A stretch of 64,000 nt of DNA, from positions 49,360-113,359 of the forward strand of contig NZ_MZMV01000020.1 of assembly GCF_002210435.1 (NCBI RefSeq). The letters run 5' to 3'. Below, one piece after another: positions 54,164 to 63,900 of the stretch (positions within the stretch are counted from its first letter, which is position 1; each line of letters starts with the position of its first letter). The translations under genes and the position numbers were made by a program. The notes below the pieces were generated by a model. The model did not search any database and was not told the origin of the DNA. It was given only the letters and a program-made list of their open reading frames with translations. Origin of the DNA: Micromonospora wenchangensis. Its GTDB lineage: Bacteria; Actinomycetota; Actinomycetes; Mycobacteriales; Micromonosporaceae.

Positions 54164-56731
54164 ATGACCGACCCGCCCGACCCCGTACACGCTGCCCTCG
54201 TCGGTGCCGTGCTCGTCGTCCATACCGCCACGGAGCCGTCCGCCGCCCTGGCCGGGGTGGCCGCCCGGCTGCCGGCCGACCCGGACCGTACCGTGGTGCT
54301 CTGCTCGGCGACCGTGTCGGCCCGACCGGACCTGTTCGGTCTCCTGGCCGATCTGCTGCCCCGCCAGCTCGGCGGGTCGGCCGCCGGGTTCCGGCTGGTC
54401 CCGCTCGGCGGTTACGCCGACCCGGTGGCGGTGCCGGACTCGGCGGCCGGGCTCTGCACGGATCTCGGGATCGACGGGGCGGTGCCGCTGGACGCCCCGG
54501 CCGTGTCCACCCGGGGAGTGCCGTCGGCCCGCCGGTGGATCGCCGCCGACGGGGGGCCGGCCCGACCGGAGCAGCCGCCCGCCGCCTGGTGCCCGCCACC
54601 TGCCGGGCCGTCCCGGCCGGTCGGCGGCCCCGAGGGCTGGCTGGTCGCCCCGGTCGGGGACGGCTACACGTGGCTGCCCGCGACCTGGCCACCGCCGGCC
54701 GCCGGGCCGCGCCACCCCGAGCCTGCCGAACCCGCCCCGCCTGCCGTGCCCGCGCTGTCCGCCGAACCTGCCCTGCCCGGCCGGTCCGTCGGGCCCGTCC
54801 TGTCCGTCGCCGACACGGGGCGGCCGGAACGGACGGATGCCGGCGGTCCGGGTGCTCCAGGCGGGCCGCCGGCCGGTGACCGGGGCCGCCCGCCGGGACG
54901 ACCGGTCCCCGGTGGCTGGTCCTTCCTGCCCGACCCCGCCGCTACGCCGCCCGGGACGCCGCTGGGGCGCGACGATCTCCCGGGCCCCGGACTGCGGGCT
55001 CCGGTGCCCCTCGACGTCTTCCTGGTCGAGGTGGCGCTCGGCGCGGGCGGCTTCCAGGTGGACGGCCGGCCGGTGCCACCCGGGGTGCTCGCCGGTCACC
55101 TGGCGGCCCTGCGGCACGACGGACGACCCGTGGTGCTCTGCGGGGACGCGCCGTACCCCGCCACGGCCGGGATGCTGTTCGGAGCCCTCGCCGACGCCCT
55201 CGGCGCTCCGGTCGTCGCCGGTGACGCCCGGGTGGAGGTCACCGCGACGGGGCTGCTGACCAGCACGGGCACGTTCCGCCGGTGGCGTCCCCGGCCGGCG
55301 GCCGGCACCGCCCGCACGGTGACCGACCTCGGTCCGGTGCTCCCCGCCCCGGCGTGCCTTCCCACCGCGCCGCCCACACCACCCGACGAACCCGCCACGA
55401 CCGGTGCCGAGCCCGTCGTGACTGGTGTCGAGCCCGCCACGACCGGCACCGCGCCCGCCACGACCCGTGCCGAGCCCGTCGTGACCGCCGCCCGCGAGGC
55501 CGTGCCGCCGGACGGTGCCGGTGCGGCCCCGGACGCCCCGGGCGTGCTCCTGTCCGGCGTGGCCGCGTCGGCCGTCGACCCGGCGGCCGTGCCGGCGGAC
55601 GGTGCGGACCGCTGGCAGCGGATCGCCGCTCCCCGGCTCGACCTGCTGCGGGTCGCGTCGCCGGAGGTGACCGGGGACGGCCCTCCGCCGGCCCCGGAGC
55701 CGACGGACACGCCCCCGCCCGCCCCGGAGGGCCCGACCCCCGGCCCGACCGCGCCGCCCGCCACAGCCCACGACGAACCGGCCCCCGCACCCGGCCGTCC
55801 GGATACTCCGGTCCGGCCGCCCGACGCGACCCCCGACCGACCGGAACCGGTGCCCGGCCCGGTGGCCGACGGCCCCGGCGCGCCGCCGGCCGCCGTCCCC
55901 GAACCGCGCCCGGCCCCGCCCGCCCCGACGCGGGTCCCGGTGACGTTCCGGCTGGACGGGAGTGCGCCCACCGCCGGGGACCGGACGGCGCTGCGGCGGA
56001 TCCTCGCCGGCCGCTACGACTCGTACACGCAGGTGGTGACCCGGACCCTGGCAGAGGAACCGGGCCTGCGGGTGGCGGCGGTGAGCGCGCCGGACCTGCC
56101 GGCGGGCCTGGTCGCGGTCCGCGCCTACTGCACCGGGGAACGGGAGACGGTGAACCCGGTACTGCGGGGCGACGCCGCGCCGGCCGACGATCCGGCGGTG
56201 CTGGCCCGCTGGGTGGGCTACGGGCTGCGTCGCCTGCCGGTGGTCTTCGGACCGGTCTTCCGTGCCGCGGCCGTCGCACCGCCGGGCGGCTACCCGCCCG
56301 GCACGCTGCTGGTGGAGCCGGCCTTCCTCGACGTCGACCCGACGCCCGCGCCGGTGCCGGACGCCGGGGTGCGGTTCGTGATCTGGTCCGTCGGCGCGCG
56401 CCGGCTGGGCGGTCTCGGCACGACCGGCACCGGGGCCCGCACCACACCCACCGGCATCCACACCGGACCCCGCACCGACGGTACGGCGGTCTTCCCCGCC
56501 GGGACCTGCTTCCAGGTGCTGGCGGACGAGCCGGTGGGTGACCGCGAGCTGCGGCAGGTGTTCCTGCGGGAGTTGCCGGCCGGCCGGCCGACACAGGGCG
56601 GCGAGCAGACGCTGGAGCGGCTGCGGGCGGCCGTCGGGGCGGGGGACCCGGCAGGTGGCGGCACCCCGCCGCTGCCGGTGGGGGTAGGCGTCGACGGGGC
56701 GGGGCGGCTGTTCGCCCCGCCGTCGGGGTGA
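54164..56731 (+). CDS. Pro-rich protein with ADP-ribosyltransferase-like C-terminal domain
   Basis: 855 residues. N-terminal globular part (1-170), Pro-rich segment, a central globular domain (about 270-390, DVFLVEVALGAGGFQVDG, GHLAALRHDG), a second Pro-rich linker with tandem EPATTGAEPVVTGVEP-type repeats (about 405-450), and a C-terminal 260 residues that resemble an ART fold: VLRGDAAPADD, RFVIWSVGARRLGG and AVFPAGTCFQVLAD. The catalytic Glu expected just before the FPAGT strand is not present (DGTAVF), so it is probably inactive. It lies 6 nt after paralogue 2. A T7SS-associated effector or scaffold is inferred. Confidence 0.6.
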   Translation: MTDPPDPVHAALVGAVLVVHTATEPSAALAGVAARLPADPDRTVVLCSATVSARPDLFGLLADLLPRQLGGSAAGFRLVPLGGYADPVAVPDSAAGLCTDLGIDGAVPLDAPAVSTRGVPSARRWIAADGGPARPEQPPAAWCPPPAGPSRPVGGPEGWLVAPVGDGYTWLPATWPPPAAGPRHPEPAEPAPPAVPALSAEPALPGRSVGPVLSVADTGRPERTDAGGPGAPGGPPAGDRGRPPGRPVPGGWSFLPDPAATPPGTPLGRDDLPGPGLRAPVPLDVFLVEVALGAGGFQVDGRPVPPGVLAGHLAALRHDGRPVVLCGDAPYPATAGMLFGALADALGAPVVAGDARVEVTATGLLTSTGTFRRWRPRPAAGTARTVTDLGPVLPAPACLPTAPPTPPDEPATTGAEPVVTGVEPATTGTAPATTRAEPVVTAAREAVPPDGAGAAPDAPGVLLSGVAASAVDPAAVPADGADRWQRIAAPRLDLLRVASPEVTGDGPPPAPEPTDTPPPAPEGPTPGPTAPPATAHDEPAPAPGRPDTPVRPPDATPDRPEPVPGPVADGPGAPPAAVPEPRPAPPAPTRVPVTFRLDGSAPTAGDRTALRRILAGRYDSYTQVVTRTLAEEPGLRVAAVSAPDLPAGLVAVRAYCTGERETVNPVLRGDAAPADDPAVLARWVGYGLRRLPVVFGPVFRAAAVAPPGGYPPGTLLVEPAFLDVDPTPAPVPDAGVRFVIWSVGARRLGGLGTTGTGARTTPTGIHTGPRTDGTAVFPAGTCFQVLADEPVGDRELRQVFLRELPAGRPTQGGEQTLERLRAAVGAGDPAGGGTPPLPVGVGVDGAGRLFAPPSG

Positions 56732-56782
56732 CCGCCGGTGGCGGGGCGGCATGGAATCAACCAGACGAGAGGGTGGTGAGGG

Positions 56783-59700
56783 GTGAACAGCACCGTGATG
56801 GCGGTCTCCCAGACGGAGCAGGGATGCCCGCCGACGATCGCCGGTGCGTTGGCGGTCGCCCCGGCCGGTGCCACCGTCGTCGTCCAGCCGGGGGTGTACC
56901 GGGAACAGCTCCAGCTCGGTGGCGACGTGACGCTGATCGCCGAGGAGGGGCCGGGCACGGTCACCATCGACGGGGGCGACGGGGTGGTGCTGCACGTCGG
57001 CGCGGGCGAGGTGACGCTGCACGGGATCGAGCTGCTCGGCGGGGGCGGGCACATGCCGGCCGTCCAGGTCGGCGGCGGCCGGCTGGAACTCACCCGGTGC
57101 GGCGTACGGGCCGGTGGCGTGGTCGCGGTGCACGTGCCCCGGGGGGAGTTGACCATGCGGGACTGCCGGGTGGGCAACCCCGCCGGGGCGGGCCTGCTGT
57201 TCGAACGCGCCGGCACCGGCGAGGTCGTCCGCACCACCGTCGCCGGGATCGGCACCGTTGCGGTGGCCGTCACCGGCGGCGACCCGGTGCTGCGCGGCTG
57301 CACCATCACCGACGTACGCGGCAGCGGGCTGCTGTGCACCGGCGGCGGTCGGGGGCTGGTGGAGCAGTGCGTGGTCTCCGCCGTCGACGGCCCCGGCGTG
57401 GTGGTCGAGGACGGCACGCTCCGGCTGGTCGACACCCGGATCGTGGACACCGGTGGCATCCCGGTGCTGGTGACCGGGGGCAGCCCCGAGCTGACCGGCT
57501 GCGAGATCCGCACGGCGACCGGCCCGGCGGTGCTGGTCGACGGGGCCGCCGACCCGACGCTGCGCGACTGCGTCCTCGCCGTCGGGGGCGGGCACGGGCT
57601 GAGCGTCCAGGCGACCGCCACCGGCAGCTACCTCGGGTTGCGGATCGGGACGACGACCGGGGCGGCGGTGGTGGCCAGCGGCACGGCGGCGCCCCGGATC
57701 GAGGGTGGCACGTTGACCGCCACCGACGGGGTCGGTCTGCTCTTCGCCGACGCGGCGGCCGGCGACGTCCGGCGGGTGACGGTCGTCGGGTCCCCGGGCG
57801 GGCTGCTGGCCCGGGGCACCGCCCGCCCCGAGGTCGACGACCTGACCGTCACCGCGCCGGGCGGCGACGGGCTACGGGTCGCGGAGTCGGCCCGGCCGAG
57901 GGTCCGCCGGGGCGAGGTGACCGACGCCGGGTCGGCCGGCGTGCTGGTGACCGACGGGGAACTCAGCATGGAGGGGACGATCCTGCGCGGCTGCGCGACC
58001 GGTCTGGTGGTGACGGCCGGGCGGCTGCGGGCGACCGGGGTGGAGGTGCTCGACAGCCGGGGTGCGGGGCTGACCGTCCAGCGGGGGGCGACGGCGCAGC
58101 TACGGCGCAGCCGGGTGCGGGGCGGCGACGGACCGGGGGTGTGGTTCGCCGGGGAGTCGCAGGGCGAGGTGACCGGGTGCGAGGTGTCCGGCAACACCGG
58201 GCCGGGGGTGCTGGTGCAGACGCGCCGGCCGGTGCGGCTGGTCGAGACCGAACTGCGGGGCAACGCGGGCGGGCGGCTGCGTACCACGGTGGACGACGCC
58301 GCGGTGGAACTCGTCGGCACCGACGGCGACCCCGCACCCCTTGGCCCGACGGTGGACGGGGCGCACCGGCCGCCGCCGGCCGGCCGGCCCGACCCGGCCG
58401 GTCCGGCGCGGCCCGTCGACCCCGTCGCGCCGGTGCCGGCGACGCCGACGCCCGGCGACCCGCCCGCCGACGACCCGGCCGCGCCGCTGCTGACCGAGTT
58501 GGCGGCCCTGGTCGGCCTGGCCGGGGTGAAACGGGAGGTGGCGACCCTGGTCGGGTTGCACCGGATCAGCCGGCGGCGGGCCGCCGCCGGGCTGCCGGCC
58601 CCGCCCATGTCCCGGCACATGATCTTCGCGGGTGCGCCGGGCACCGGGAAGACCACCGTGGCCCGGCTCTACGGCCGCATCCTGGCCGCCCTCGGCGTGC
58701 TGCCCGGCGGGCAACTGGTCGAGGTGGCCCGCGCCGACCTGGTCGCCGAACACATCGGCGGCACGGCGGTGAAGACCACCGAACGGTTCACCGAGGCGAT
58801 CGGCGGGGTGCTGTTCATCGACGAGGCGTACACCCTGGCCCCGGTGGACGGCGGCGGCTCGGGGCACGACTTCGGTCGGGAGGCGGTCGACACCCTGGTG
58901 AAGCTGATGGAGGACCACCGCGACGAGGTGGTGGTGATCGTCGCCGGCTACTCGGCGCAGATGCGCACCTTCCTCGCCGCGAACCCCGGCCTGGCCTCCC
59001 GGTTCTCCAAGACCGTCGAGTTCGAGAGCTACACCTCCCCGGAGCTGGTGCAGATCGTCGAGCGGCTGTGCCGCGACCACCACTACGCCCTGGAGTACGA
59101 CACCCGGCTCGCCCTGGAGTCGTGGTTCGAGTCGATGCCGCGCACGGCCTCGTTCGGCAACGCCCGGGTGGCCCGGCAGACCTTCGAGGAGATGGTCAGC
59201 CGGCAGGCGTTCCGGCTGTCCGGCAGCGGCGCCGCCACCGGGGTGGAGCTGGCCCAGTTGCTGCCGCAGGACCTCGACGAGGCGGCGGCCGGCCCGGCCG
59301 ACGACGAGCCGCCCGCCGGTGCGGTGGACGCGCTGCTGGCCCGGCTGCACGCCATGATCGGCCTGGACGCGGTGAAGCAGGAGGTGGCCGACCTGATCGA
59401 CCTGCTGGCCGCCGTACGGACCCGGGTGCGGGCCGGCCTGCCCGCGCCGTCGGTCTCCCGGCACCTGGTCTTCTCCGGGCCACCGGGCACCGGCAAGACC
59501 ACTGTCGCCCGCCTCTACGGGCAGCTGCTGACCGCGCTGGGGGTGCTGCGCGGCGGCCAACTCGTCGAGGTGGCCCGCGCCGACCTGGTCGGCGAGTACG
59601 TCGGGCACACCGCGCACCGCACCCGGGAGGCGTTCGAACGGGCCCGGGGCGGGGTGCTGTTCATCGACGAGGCGTACACGCTGGCACCACCCGACGCCCG

Positions 59701-60139
59701 CAACGACTTCGGCCGGGAGGCGATCGACACGCTGGTCAAGCTGATGGAGGACCACCGCGACGAGGTGGTGGTGATCGTCGCCGGCTACGAGGCGGAGATC
59801 GAGCAGTTCCTCGCCGCCAACGCCGGCCTGGCCTCCCGGTTCTCCCGCCGCGTCCACTTCGCCCCGTACACCGCCGACGAACTGGTCGCCATCTTCGAGG
59901 GGCTGGCCCGCGCGGGCGGGTACGACTGCCCCGGGGACACACTGACCGCGCTGCGCCAGCACTTCGAGCAGGCCCCGCACGGTCCGGCCTTCGGCAACGG
60001 CCGGTACGCCCGCCAGGTGCTCGACGAGGCGGTGACCCGGCAGGCGGGCCGGCTGCGCGGCCTGACCGGGCCGACCGTCGCGGACCTGCGTACCCTGCGG
60101 GCCGAGGACGTCACCGCCGCGGCGGCCCCGCATGGCTGA
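56783..60139 (+). CDS. Right-handed beta-helix/double AAA+ (CbxX/EccA-like) protein
   Basis: 1118 residues. Residues 20-540 are short repeats of the parallel beta-helix type ([37 protein letters not shown]). After a Pro-rich joint come two CbxX/CfqX-type AAA+ domains: Walker [12 protein letters not shown] (617) and [11 protein letters not shown] (899), Walker B VLFIDEAY (Asp680, Asp962), and sensor segments ending SRFS. Single AAA+ modules of this type are EccA proteins, which handle ESX substrates in the cytosol. The beta-helix could bind the substrate. GTG 56783 follows a GGTGGTGAGG site. It is co-oriented with the T7SS genes. Confidence 0.9.
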   Translation: MNSTVMAVSQTEQGCPPTIAGALAVAPAGATVVVQPGVYREQLQLGGDVTLIAEEGPGTVTIDGGDGVVLHVGAGEVTLHGIELLGGGGHMPAVQVGGGRLELTRCGVRAGGVVAVHVPRGELTMRDCRVGNPAGAGLLFERAGTGEVVRTTVAGIGTVAVAVTGGDPVLRGCTITDVRGSGLLCTGGGRGLVEQCVVSAVDGPGVVVEDGTLRLVDTRIVDTGGIPVLVTGGSPELTGCEIRTATGPAVLVDGAADPTLRDCVLAVGGGHGLSVQATATGSYLGLRIGTTTGAAVVASGTAAPRIEGGTLTATDGVGLLFADAAAGDVRRVTVVGSPGGLLARGTARPEVDDLTVTAPGGDGLRVAESARPRVRRGEVTDAGSAGVLVTDGELSMEGTILRGCATGLVVTAGRLRATGVEVLDSRGAGLTVQRGATAQLRRSRVRGGDGPGVWFAGESQGEVTGCEVSGNTGPGVLVQTRRPVRLVETELRGNAGGRLRTTVDDAAVELVGTDGDPAPLGPTVDGAHRPPPAGRPDPAGPARPVDPVAPVPATPTPGDPPADDPAAPLLTELAALVGLAGVKREVATLVGLHRISRRRAAAGLPAPPMSRHMIFAGAPGTGKTTVARLYGRILAALGVLPGGQLVEVARADLVAEHIGGTAVKTTERFTEAIGGVLFIDEAYTLAPVDGGGSGHDFGREAVDTLVKLMEDHRDEVVVIVAGYSAQMRTFLAANPGLASRFSKTVEFESYTSPELVQIVERLCRDHHYALEYDTRLALESWFESMPRTASFGNARVARQTFEEMVSRQAFRLSGSGAATGVELAQLLPQDLDEAAAGPADDEPPAGAVDALLARLHAMIGLDAVKQEVADLIDLLAAVRTRVRAGLPAPSVSRHLVFSGPPGTGKTTVARLYGQLLTALGVLRGGQLVEVARADLVGEYVGHTAHRTREAFERARGGVLFIDEAYTLAPPDARNDFGREAIDTLVKLMEDHRDEVVVIVAGYEAEIEQFLAANAGLASRFSRRVHFAPYTADELVAIFEGLARAGGYDCPGDTLTALRQHFEQAPHGPAFGNGRYARQVLDEAVTRQAGRLRGLTGPTVADLRTLRAEDVTAAAAPHG
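58901..58951 (+). repeat. 51-nt repeat in first AAA+ domain (copy 1)
   Basis: Identical to 59738-59788 in the second AAA+ domain, covering the codons for [17 protein letters not shown]. Two shorter exact matches (about 28 nt each) occur near the Walker B and post-Walker A strands. Suggests recent intragenic duplication or gene conversion. Confidence 0.85.
59738..59788 (+). repeat. 51-nt repeat in second AAA+ domain (copy 2)
   Basis: Exact partner of 58901-58951; see that entry for its coding content. Confidence 0.85.
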
Positions 60140-60251
60140 CCGCCCCGGTGGCACCGTCTGGCGGCTGCGGCCGGTGGACCGTCCCCATCGGAGCCGGTTG
60201 CGCCGTCGGGCGACGGGCGGCATCAGCGACAGCGGGTCCGACGGTGCCCCG

Positions 60252-60257
60252 TATGCT
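60252..60257 (+). promoter_or_regulatory. Candidate -10 (TATGCT) upstream of the sigma factor gene
   Basis: TATGCT lies about 85 nt before the sigma factor start in the 202-nt gap after the AAA+ gene. No clear -35 partner was found, so the sigma/anti-sigma pair may use its own ECF promoter. A GGAGG at about 60279 has no start behind it. Confidence 0.25.
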
Positions 60258-60341
60258 CTCCTGGATCGACGTGGGACCGGAGGTACGGGCGCGCCCGCTC
60301 GGCCGGTCACGCGGACGGTGAGCGTGCTGGGGAGGCACCGG

Positions 60342-60965
60342 TTGGCAGGTCTTTCTCGCGGGCCGGACGCGGACGCGCCGGGCGGGGCCGGCATCGGGGT
60401 GGTGCCAGCCGCCGACGCATCGACCGTCGAGGCCGGGCCCCCGCCACCCGCCGCCGACCTGGCCCCCGACGCGCGGCTGCGGGAGCTGCACGCCGTGCAC
60501 GCCGAGCCGCTGTTCCGGTTCCTGCTCCGGCTGGCGTCGGGGGAACGGCAACTCGCCGAGGACCTGCTCCAGGAGACGATGATGCGGGCCTGGCGCAGCA
60601 TCGACAGCCTCGCCGCCGACCTGGAGACCCAACGGCGCTGGCTGTTCACCGTGGCCCGCCGGGTCGCCATCGACGTGGCGCGGGCCCGGCAGGCCCGGCC
60701 GACCGAGGTCGGCGCGCTGGATCTCAGCCGGATGCCGGCGACCGCCGACGTGGCCGAGCGGGTGGTGACGGCGCGGACCATCCGCGACGCCCTGCCGAAG
60801 ATCAGCGTCGAGCACCGCCGGGTGGTGGAGGCCGTCTACTTCCGGGGGCTGTCCACCGCCGAGATCGCCGCGGAGTTCGGCATCGCCGAGGGCACCGTCA
60901 AGTCCCGTGCCCACTACGCCCTGCGCGCGTTGCGCGCCGTCATCGGGGAGGTCGACGGTGCGTGA
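60342..60965 (+). CDS. ECF-type sigma-70 family RNA polymerase sigma factor
   Basis: About 207 residues. A Pro-rich leader (to about residue 40) is followed by region 2 (LFRFLLRLASGERQLAEDLL, QETMMRAW, RWLFTVARRVAID) and region 4 (LPKISVEHRRVVEAVYFRGL, STAEIAAEFGIAEGTVKSRA), the ECF layout. TTG 60342 is chosen because GGGGAGG (60329-60335) is 6 nt upstream; two in-frame GTG codons (60318, 60324) lack a site. The next gene is its zinc-finger anti-sigma factor, 82 nt away. It may switch on the T7SS locus under envelope stress; target promoters are not identified. Confidence 0.88.
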   Translation: MAGLSRGPDADAPGGAGIGVVPAADASTVEAGPPPPAADLAPDARLRELHAVHAEPLFRFLLRLASGERQLAEDLLQETMMRAWRSIDSLAADLETQRRWLFTVARRVAIDVARARQARPTEVGALDLSRMPATADVAERVVTARTIRDALPKISVEHRRVVEAVYFRGLSTAEIAAEFGIAEGTVKSRAHYALRALRAVIGEVDGA

Positions 60966-60990
60966 GGCGTCCACCACGACCGCGATGGCA

Positions 60991-60996
60991 TACGAT
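60991..60996 (+). promoter_or_regulatory. Candidate -10 (TACGAT) before anti-sigma gene
   Basis: TACGAT lies about 50 nt before ATG 61048 in the gap after the sigma factor. No good -35 is visible, so an ECF-type promoter is possible but unproven. Confidence 0.3.
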
Positions 60997-61047
60997 TGCG
61001 GCGGCGGGGCCGCGAGGCGCTGCCTTCCCGAGCAGAGCTGACAGGCC

Positions 61048-62010
61048 ATGACCGACCTCCGAAGCGACAGCGACGCCCCCGGTCCGATGGCCCACGCCCC
61101 TCTGGAGCAGTGCGCTCCCTACCTGTGGGGTGACCTCGACCCGCAGGACGAGTGGGAGTTCGAACGCCACCTCGGCACCTGCACGATCTGCCTCGACGAG
61201 TGCGACCGGCTGGGTCCGCTGGTGGGGGCGTTCTCCGGGCTCACCCCCGGTGAGATCGCCGACCTGCGCGCCGTCCCGGCCGCCGATTCCGCCCCCGTCG
61301 TCCCGGCCGCCGAGTCGGCCCCCGTCGTCCCGGCCCTCGGCGTCACGCCGCCCCCCGAGGCCCCACCGGCCGCCGAGTCGCTGCCGGCGACCGAACTCCC
61401 GCCGGCCCCCGAACTCCCGCCGTCCGTCGACGCCGCGTCGCGTCCGTCGGCGGCCCCAGCCGGTCCGTCGCCGTCGCGCCCGGTGCCGGCGGACCGGCCG
61501 CCCTCCCGGGGCGCGGACGGGCGGGGTCCGGCCGGCCGCGCACCCGACCGGGTCCGGCGGGGTCGACGGCGGTGGCTCGTCGCCGGCACGCTCGCCATGG
61601 TCGCGGCGGTGTCCCTGGGGGTCACGCTCGGGCAGCGGCAGCAGGTCGGTGTGCCCGACGCCCGACGGTCCACGGTCAACCCGGTCGCCGCCGGGGTGAC
61701 GGTGGAGGGGGTCGGTGCCGCCACCCGGCTGTCCGTCACCGTCTCCGCCCGTACCGACGGCCCCGGGCCGGCCTCCGACGTGCGGGCCACCGTGCTCGGC
61801 CTGACGGCGGGGGTGCAGTACCGGCTCTACGCGGTCGCCGCCGACACCCGCACCTACCAGGTGGCACAGTGGACGGCGACGGCCGGGCCGCAGGAGGTCA
61901 CCGGGCAGATCCCGGCCGCAGTCGACACGCTGGCGTTCTTCGCCGTCGCGGAGACCGACGGGACGGCACTGGTGTCGGCCCGGATCGGCCGCACCGCCGG
62001 CCCCCGCTAG
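61048..62010 (+). CDS. Zinc-finger anti-sigma factor, single-pass membrane protein
   Basis: 320 residues. The cytosolic N-terminus has the ZAS motif His41-x3-Cys45-x2-Cys48 (ERHLGTCTIC), which holds the partner sigma factor. A long Pro/Ala-rich linker with 27-bp tandem repeats (AAESAPVVPA units, about 61270-61340) leads to a basic stop-transfer and one transmembrane helix (LVAGTLAMVAAVSLGVTL, about 175-195), then an extracytoplasmic beta-rich domain (residues 205-320). Release would follow regulated proteolysis or a signal outside the membrane. The stop overlaps the convergent lectin gene on CTAG. Confidence 0.88.
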   Translation: MTDLRSDSDAPGPMAHAPLEQCAPYLWGDLDPQDEWEFERHLGTCTICLDECDRLGPLVGAFSGLTPGEIADLRAVPAADSAPVVPAAESAPVVPALGVTPPPEAPPAAESLPATELPPAPELPPSVDAASRPSAAPAGPSPSRPVPADRPPSRGADGRGPAGRAPDRVRRGRRRWLVAGTLAMVAAVSLGVTLGQRQQVGVPDARRSTVNPVAAGVTVEGVGAATRLSVTVSARTDGPGPASDVRATVLGLTAGVQYRLYAVAADTRTYQVAQWTATAGPQEVTGQIPAAVDTLAFFAVAETDGTALVSARIGRTAGPR

Positions 62011-63734
62011 ACCTTCACCCGCGTCCACTTCTGGTTGGCCTCACCGGTGCACGTCCACAGTTGCAGGCCGGCACCGTTGGCGGTGGACCAGTCCCGGATG
62101 TCGACGCACCTGCCGATCGCCGAGTTGACCAGATCGCCGGAGCCGTTGATCCAGAACTTCTGCGCCCAGCCGCCGTTGCAGGTCGCCACCTGGATCCGGG
62201 TGCCGTCGGCGCTGGAGGCGTCCGCCAGGTCCATGCAGAGCGACCCCATCCGGATCGTGCCGTCGCCGCCGAACGTCCACTTCTGCCGGGCCGATCCGTT
62301 GCAGTCCCAGACCACCAGCTGCTGGCCGTCGGCGGCGCTGGGCGCGTACACGCAGTTCCCGCCGTACCCACGGATGCGGTAACCGGCGGCGGCCGCGGCC
62401 GGCGGCGCGGTGGTCGGGCGGGCGGCGGCCGGGGTGGACCGGGTGGCGACCGGGGCCGGCCTGGTCGCGGCGGCGCTCGGCCGTCCCGGGCCGGCCCCGG
62501 CGACGGTGGGGGCGGCGGGGGTGGGCAGGGCCAGCACCGGTCCCCGGGTGGTGTCCGACAGCGGGGGACGCGGCGACGGACGCCCACCGAGCCGGGGATC
62601 CTGGGCGTAGAAGGCGGCGTAGGCGAGGACCCGGCCGGCGTTCTCGTCCACCGTGTCCAGGTCGGGTGCGCCGCCGGCCTGCACCCCCGGGCCCCACTGG
62701 AAGGCGGCCAGCGCGAGCGGGTACGGGTCGGCGGTCAGCCCGCCCAGGTCGGTGGTGAGGGCGCACATCGTCCGGCCGAGCGTGGCGATCGCCGTGGCGG
62801 CGTCCCACGGTGACTGGCCGGCGGTCGCGTAGCGGCTCCACACGGTGGGCAGGAACTGGGCGATGCCCTGCGCGCCGTTGGGGCCGAGCAGGTTCGGGTT
62901 GAACCCGGACGCCGCCATGAGCTGACCGGCGATCTTCGCCGGGGTCACCGCCGGGCAGGTCCGGCCGGCGGCGAGGATCGCCGCCAGGTGTTCGTCGGGG
63001 ATGGGGCGCGGCGCGCTGCCGGCGGGTGGCGCGGGCGGGGCGGGCGTCGGTGACGCGTCCGCCGCGTCCGGGTCGAAGTCGGGCTGCCGGGAGTACCACT
63101 CGGCGTAGCCGACGACGGTCCGCACGTACCCGGCCGCCGCCTCGGGGACGCCCCGGTCGGCCCGGACGGCGGACATCCCGGAGTGGTGTGCGGCGAGCGC
63201 GAGCTGCCAGGTGTCGCCGTCGATGTCGCCGTGCGACACCTGCCCGACGAGGTCGCACATGTGGTGGGCCAGCGCGACGATGTTCGCGGCGACGTCCAGC
63301 CGGGGCGCGTCGGGCCAGGGCAGCCACCGCTGCCAGAGCTCGTCGGTGAGGCCGGCCACGCCGGAGCCACCGTCGTCGGTGCGGGCGTCGGCCACGAACC
63401 CGGAGGCGGCCATGAGCTGACCGGCCAGCCGGGGCGCGGTGAGGGTGGGGCAGGAGAGTGCGGCCTGGGCGATCAGGGGCACCTGCTCGGCGGGGACCGG
63501 TTTGCCCTCCACGGTCTCGGCGGTGGCGGTGCCGAATCCGGTGCTGGCGGCGAAGCCGGCGAGGACGGCGAGCGCCAGCGCCATCAGCCCGGCGACGATC
63601 CGCGCCACGATCGGCGGGCCGGGTAGGCGGGACAGTCCCCGCCGGATGACACCGGTCAGTGGTGACAGCCGTTGCCGCACCCCACCGACGAGTCGTTCCA
63701 GCCGCTGGCGGTGGGACGTGGAGGTCAGTGGCAC
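62007..63734 (-). CDS. Secreted/anchored protein with two transglycosylase-like domains and ricin-B lectin
   Basis: 575 residues from GTG 63734, which has a GAGGAG site 7 nt away; an in-frame TTG at 63773 has none. Order: basic N-terminus, signal anchor (about 42-64), lysozyme/transglycosylase-like domain 1 (about 75-230), domain 2 (about 255-400, FNPNLLGPNGAQGIAQFLP), Pro/Ala linker and a C-terminal ricin-type beta-trefoil (about 445-575) with three subdomains (QKWTF, QKFWIN, QKWTRV). The usual catalytic Glu before SGFNP is Ala (LMAASGFNP), and domain 1 is also changed, so lytic activity is doubtful. A sugar-binding cell-wall protein is inferred. Stop overlaps the anti-sigma gene. Confidence 0.85.
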   Translation of the reverse strand: MPLTSTSHRQRLERLVGGVRQRLSPLTGVIRRGLSRLPGPPIVARIVAGLMALALAVLAGFAASTGFGTATAETVEGKPVPAEQVPLIAQAALSCPTLTAPRLAGQLMAASGFVADARTDDGGSGVAGLTDELWQRWLPWPDAPRLDVAANIVALAHHMCDLVGQVSHGDIDGDTWQLALAAHHSGMSAVRADRGVPEAAAGYVRTVVGYAEWYSRQPDFDPDAADASPTPAPPAPPAGSAPRPIPDEHLAAILAAGRTCPAVTPAKIAGQLMAASGFNPNLLGPNGAQGIAQFLPTVWSRYATAGQSPWDAATAIATLGRTMCALTTDLGGLTADPYPLALAAFQWGPGVQAGGAPDLDTVDENAGRVLAYAAFYAQDPRLGGRPSPRPPLSDTTRGPVLALPTPAAPTVAGAGPGRPSAAATRPAPVATRSTPAAARPTTAPPAAAAAGYRIRGYGGNCVYAPSAADGQQLVVWDCNGSARQKWTFGGDGTIRMGSLCMDLADASSADGTRIQVATCNGGWAQKFWINGSGDLVNSAIGRCVDIRDWSTANGAGLQLWTCTGEANQKWTRVKV

Positions 63735-63866
63735 CGGTGCGCTCCTCGACAGGCTGTGGCTTCGACCTCTCAACGCACCGAGCCAGCCGAAGGTTCAGTC
63801 GGATCAGCGTGGAGTTTGCCGGGTGCCGGTGACCGGGGCGCTGCCGGGGTGGGTGGTCCGGGCCGG

Positions 63867-63895
63867 CGGCAGGTCGGCACGCCGCCGACCTGCCG
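63867..63895 (-). terminator. GC-rich stem-loop after unidentified minus-strand gene
   Basis: CGGCAGGTCGGC (63867-63878) and GCCGACCTGCCG (63884-63895) form a perfect 12-bp stem with a 5-nt loop, 5 nt past the stop at 63901-63903. No U tract is present. Best read as the terminator of the gene entering from the right. Confidence 0.5.
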
Positions 63896-63900
63896 GACGT

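Noticed and set aside
54164..56731. Active ADP-ribosyltransferase toxin
   Set aside because: The ART-like strand is present but the expected catalytic Glu is missing, so activity is not claimed.
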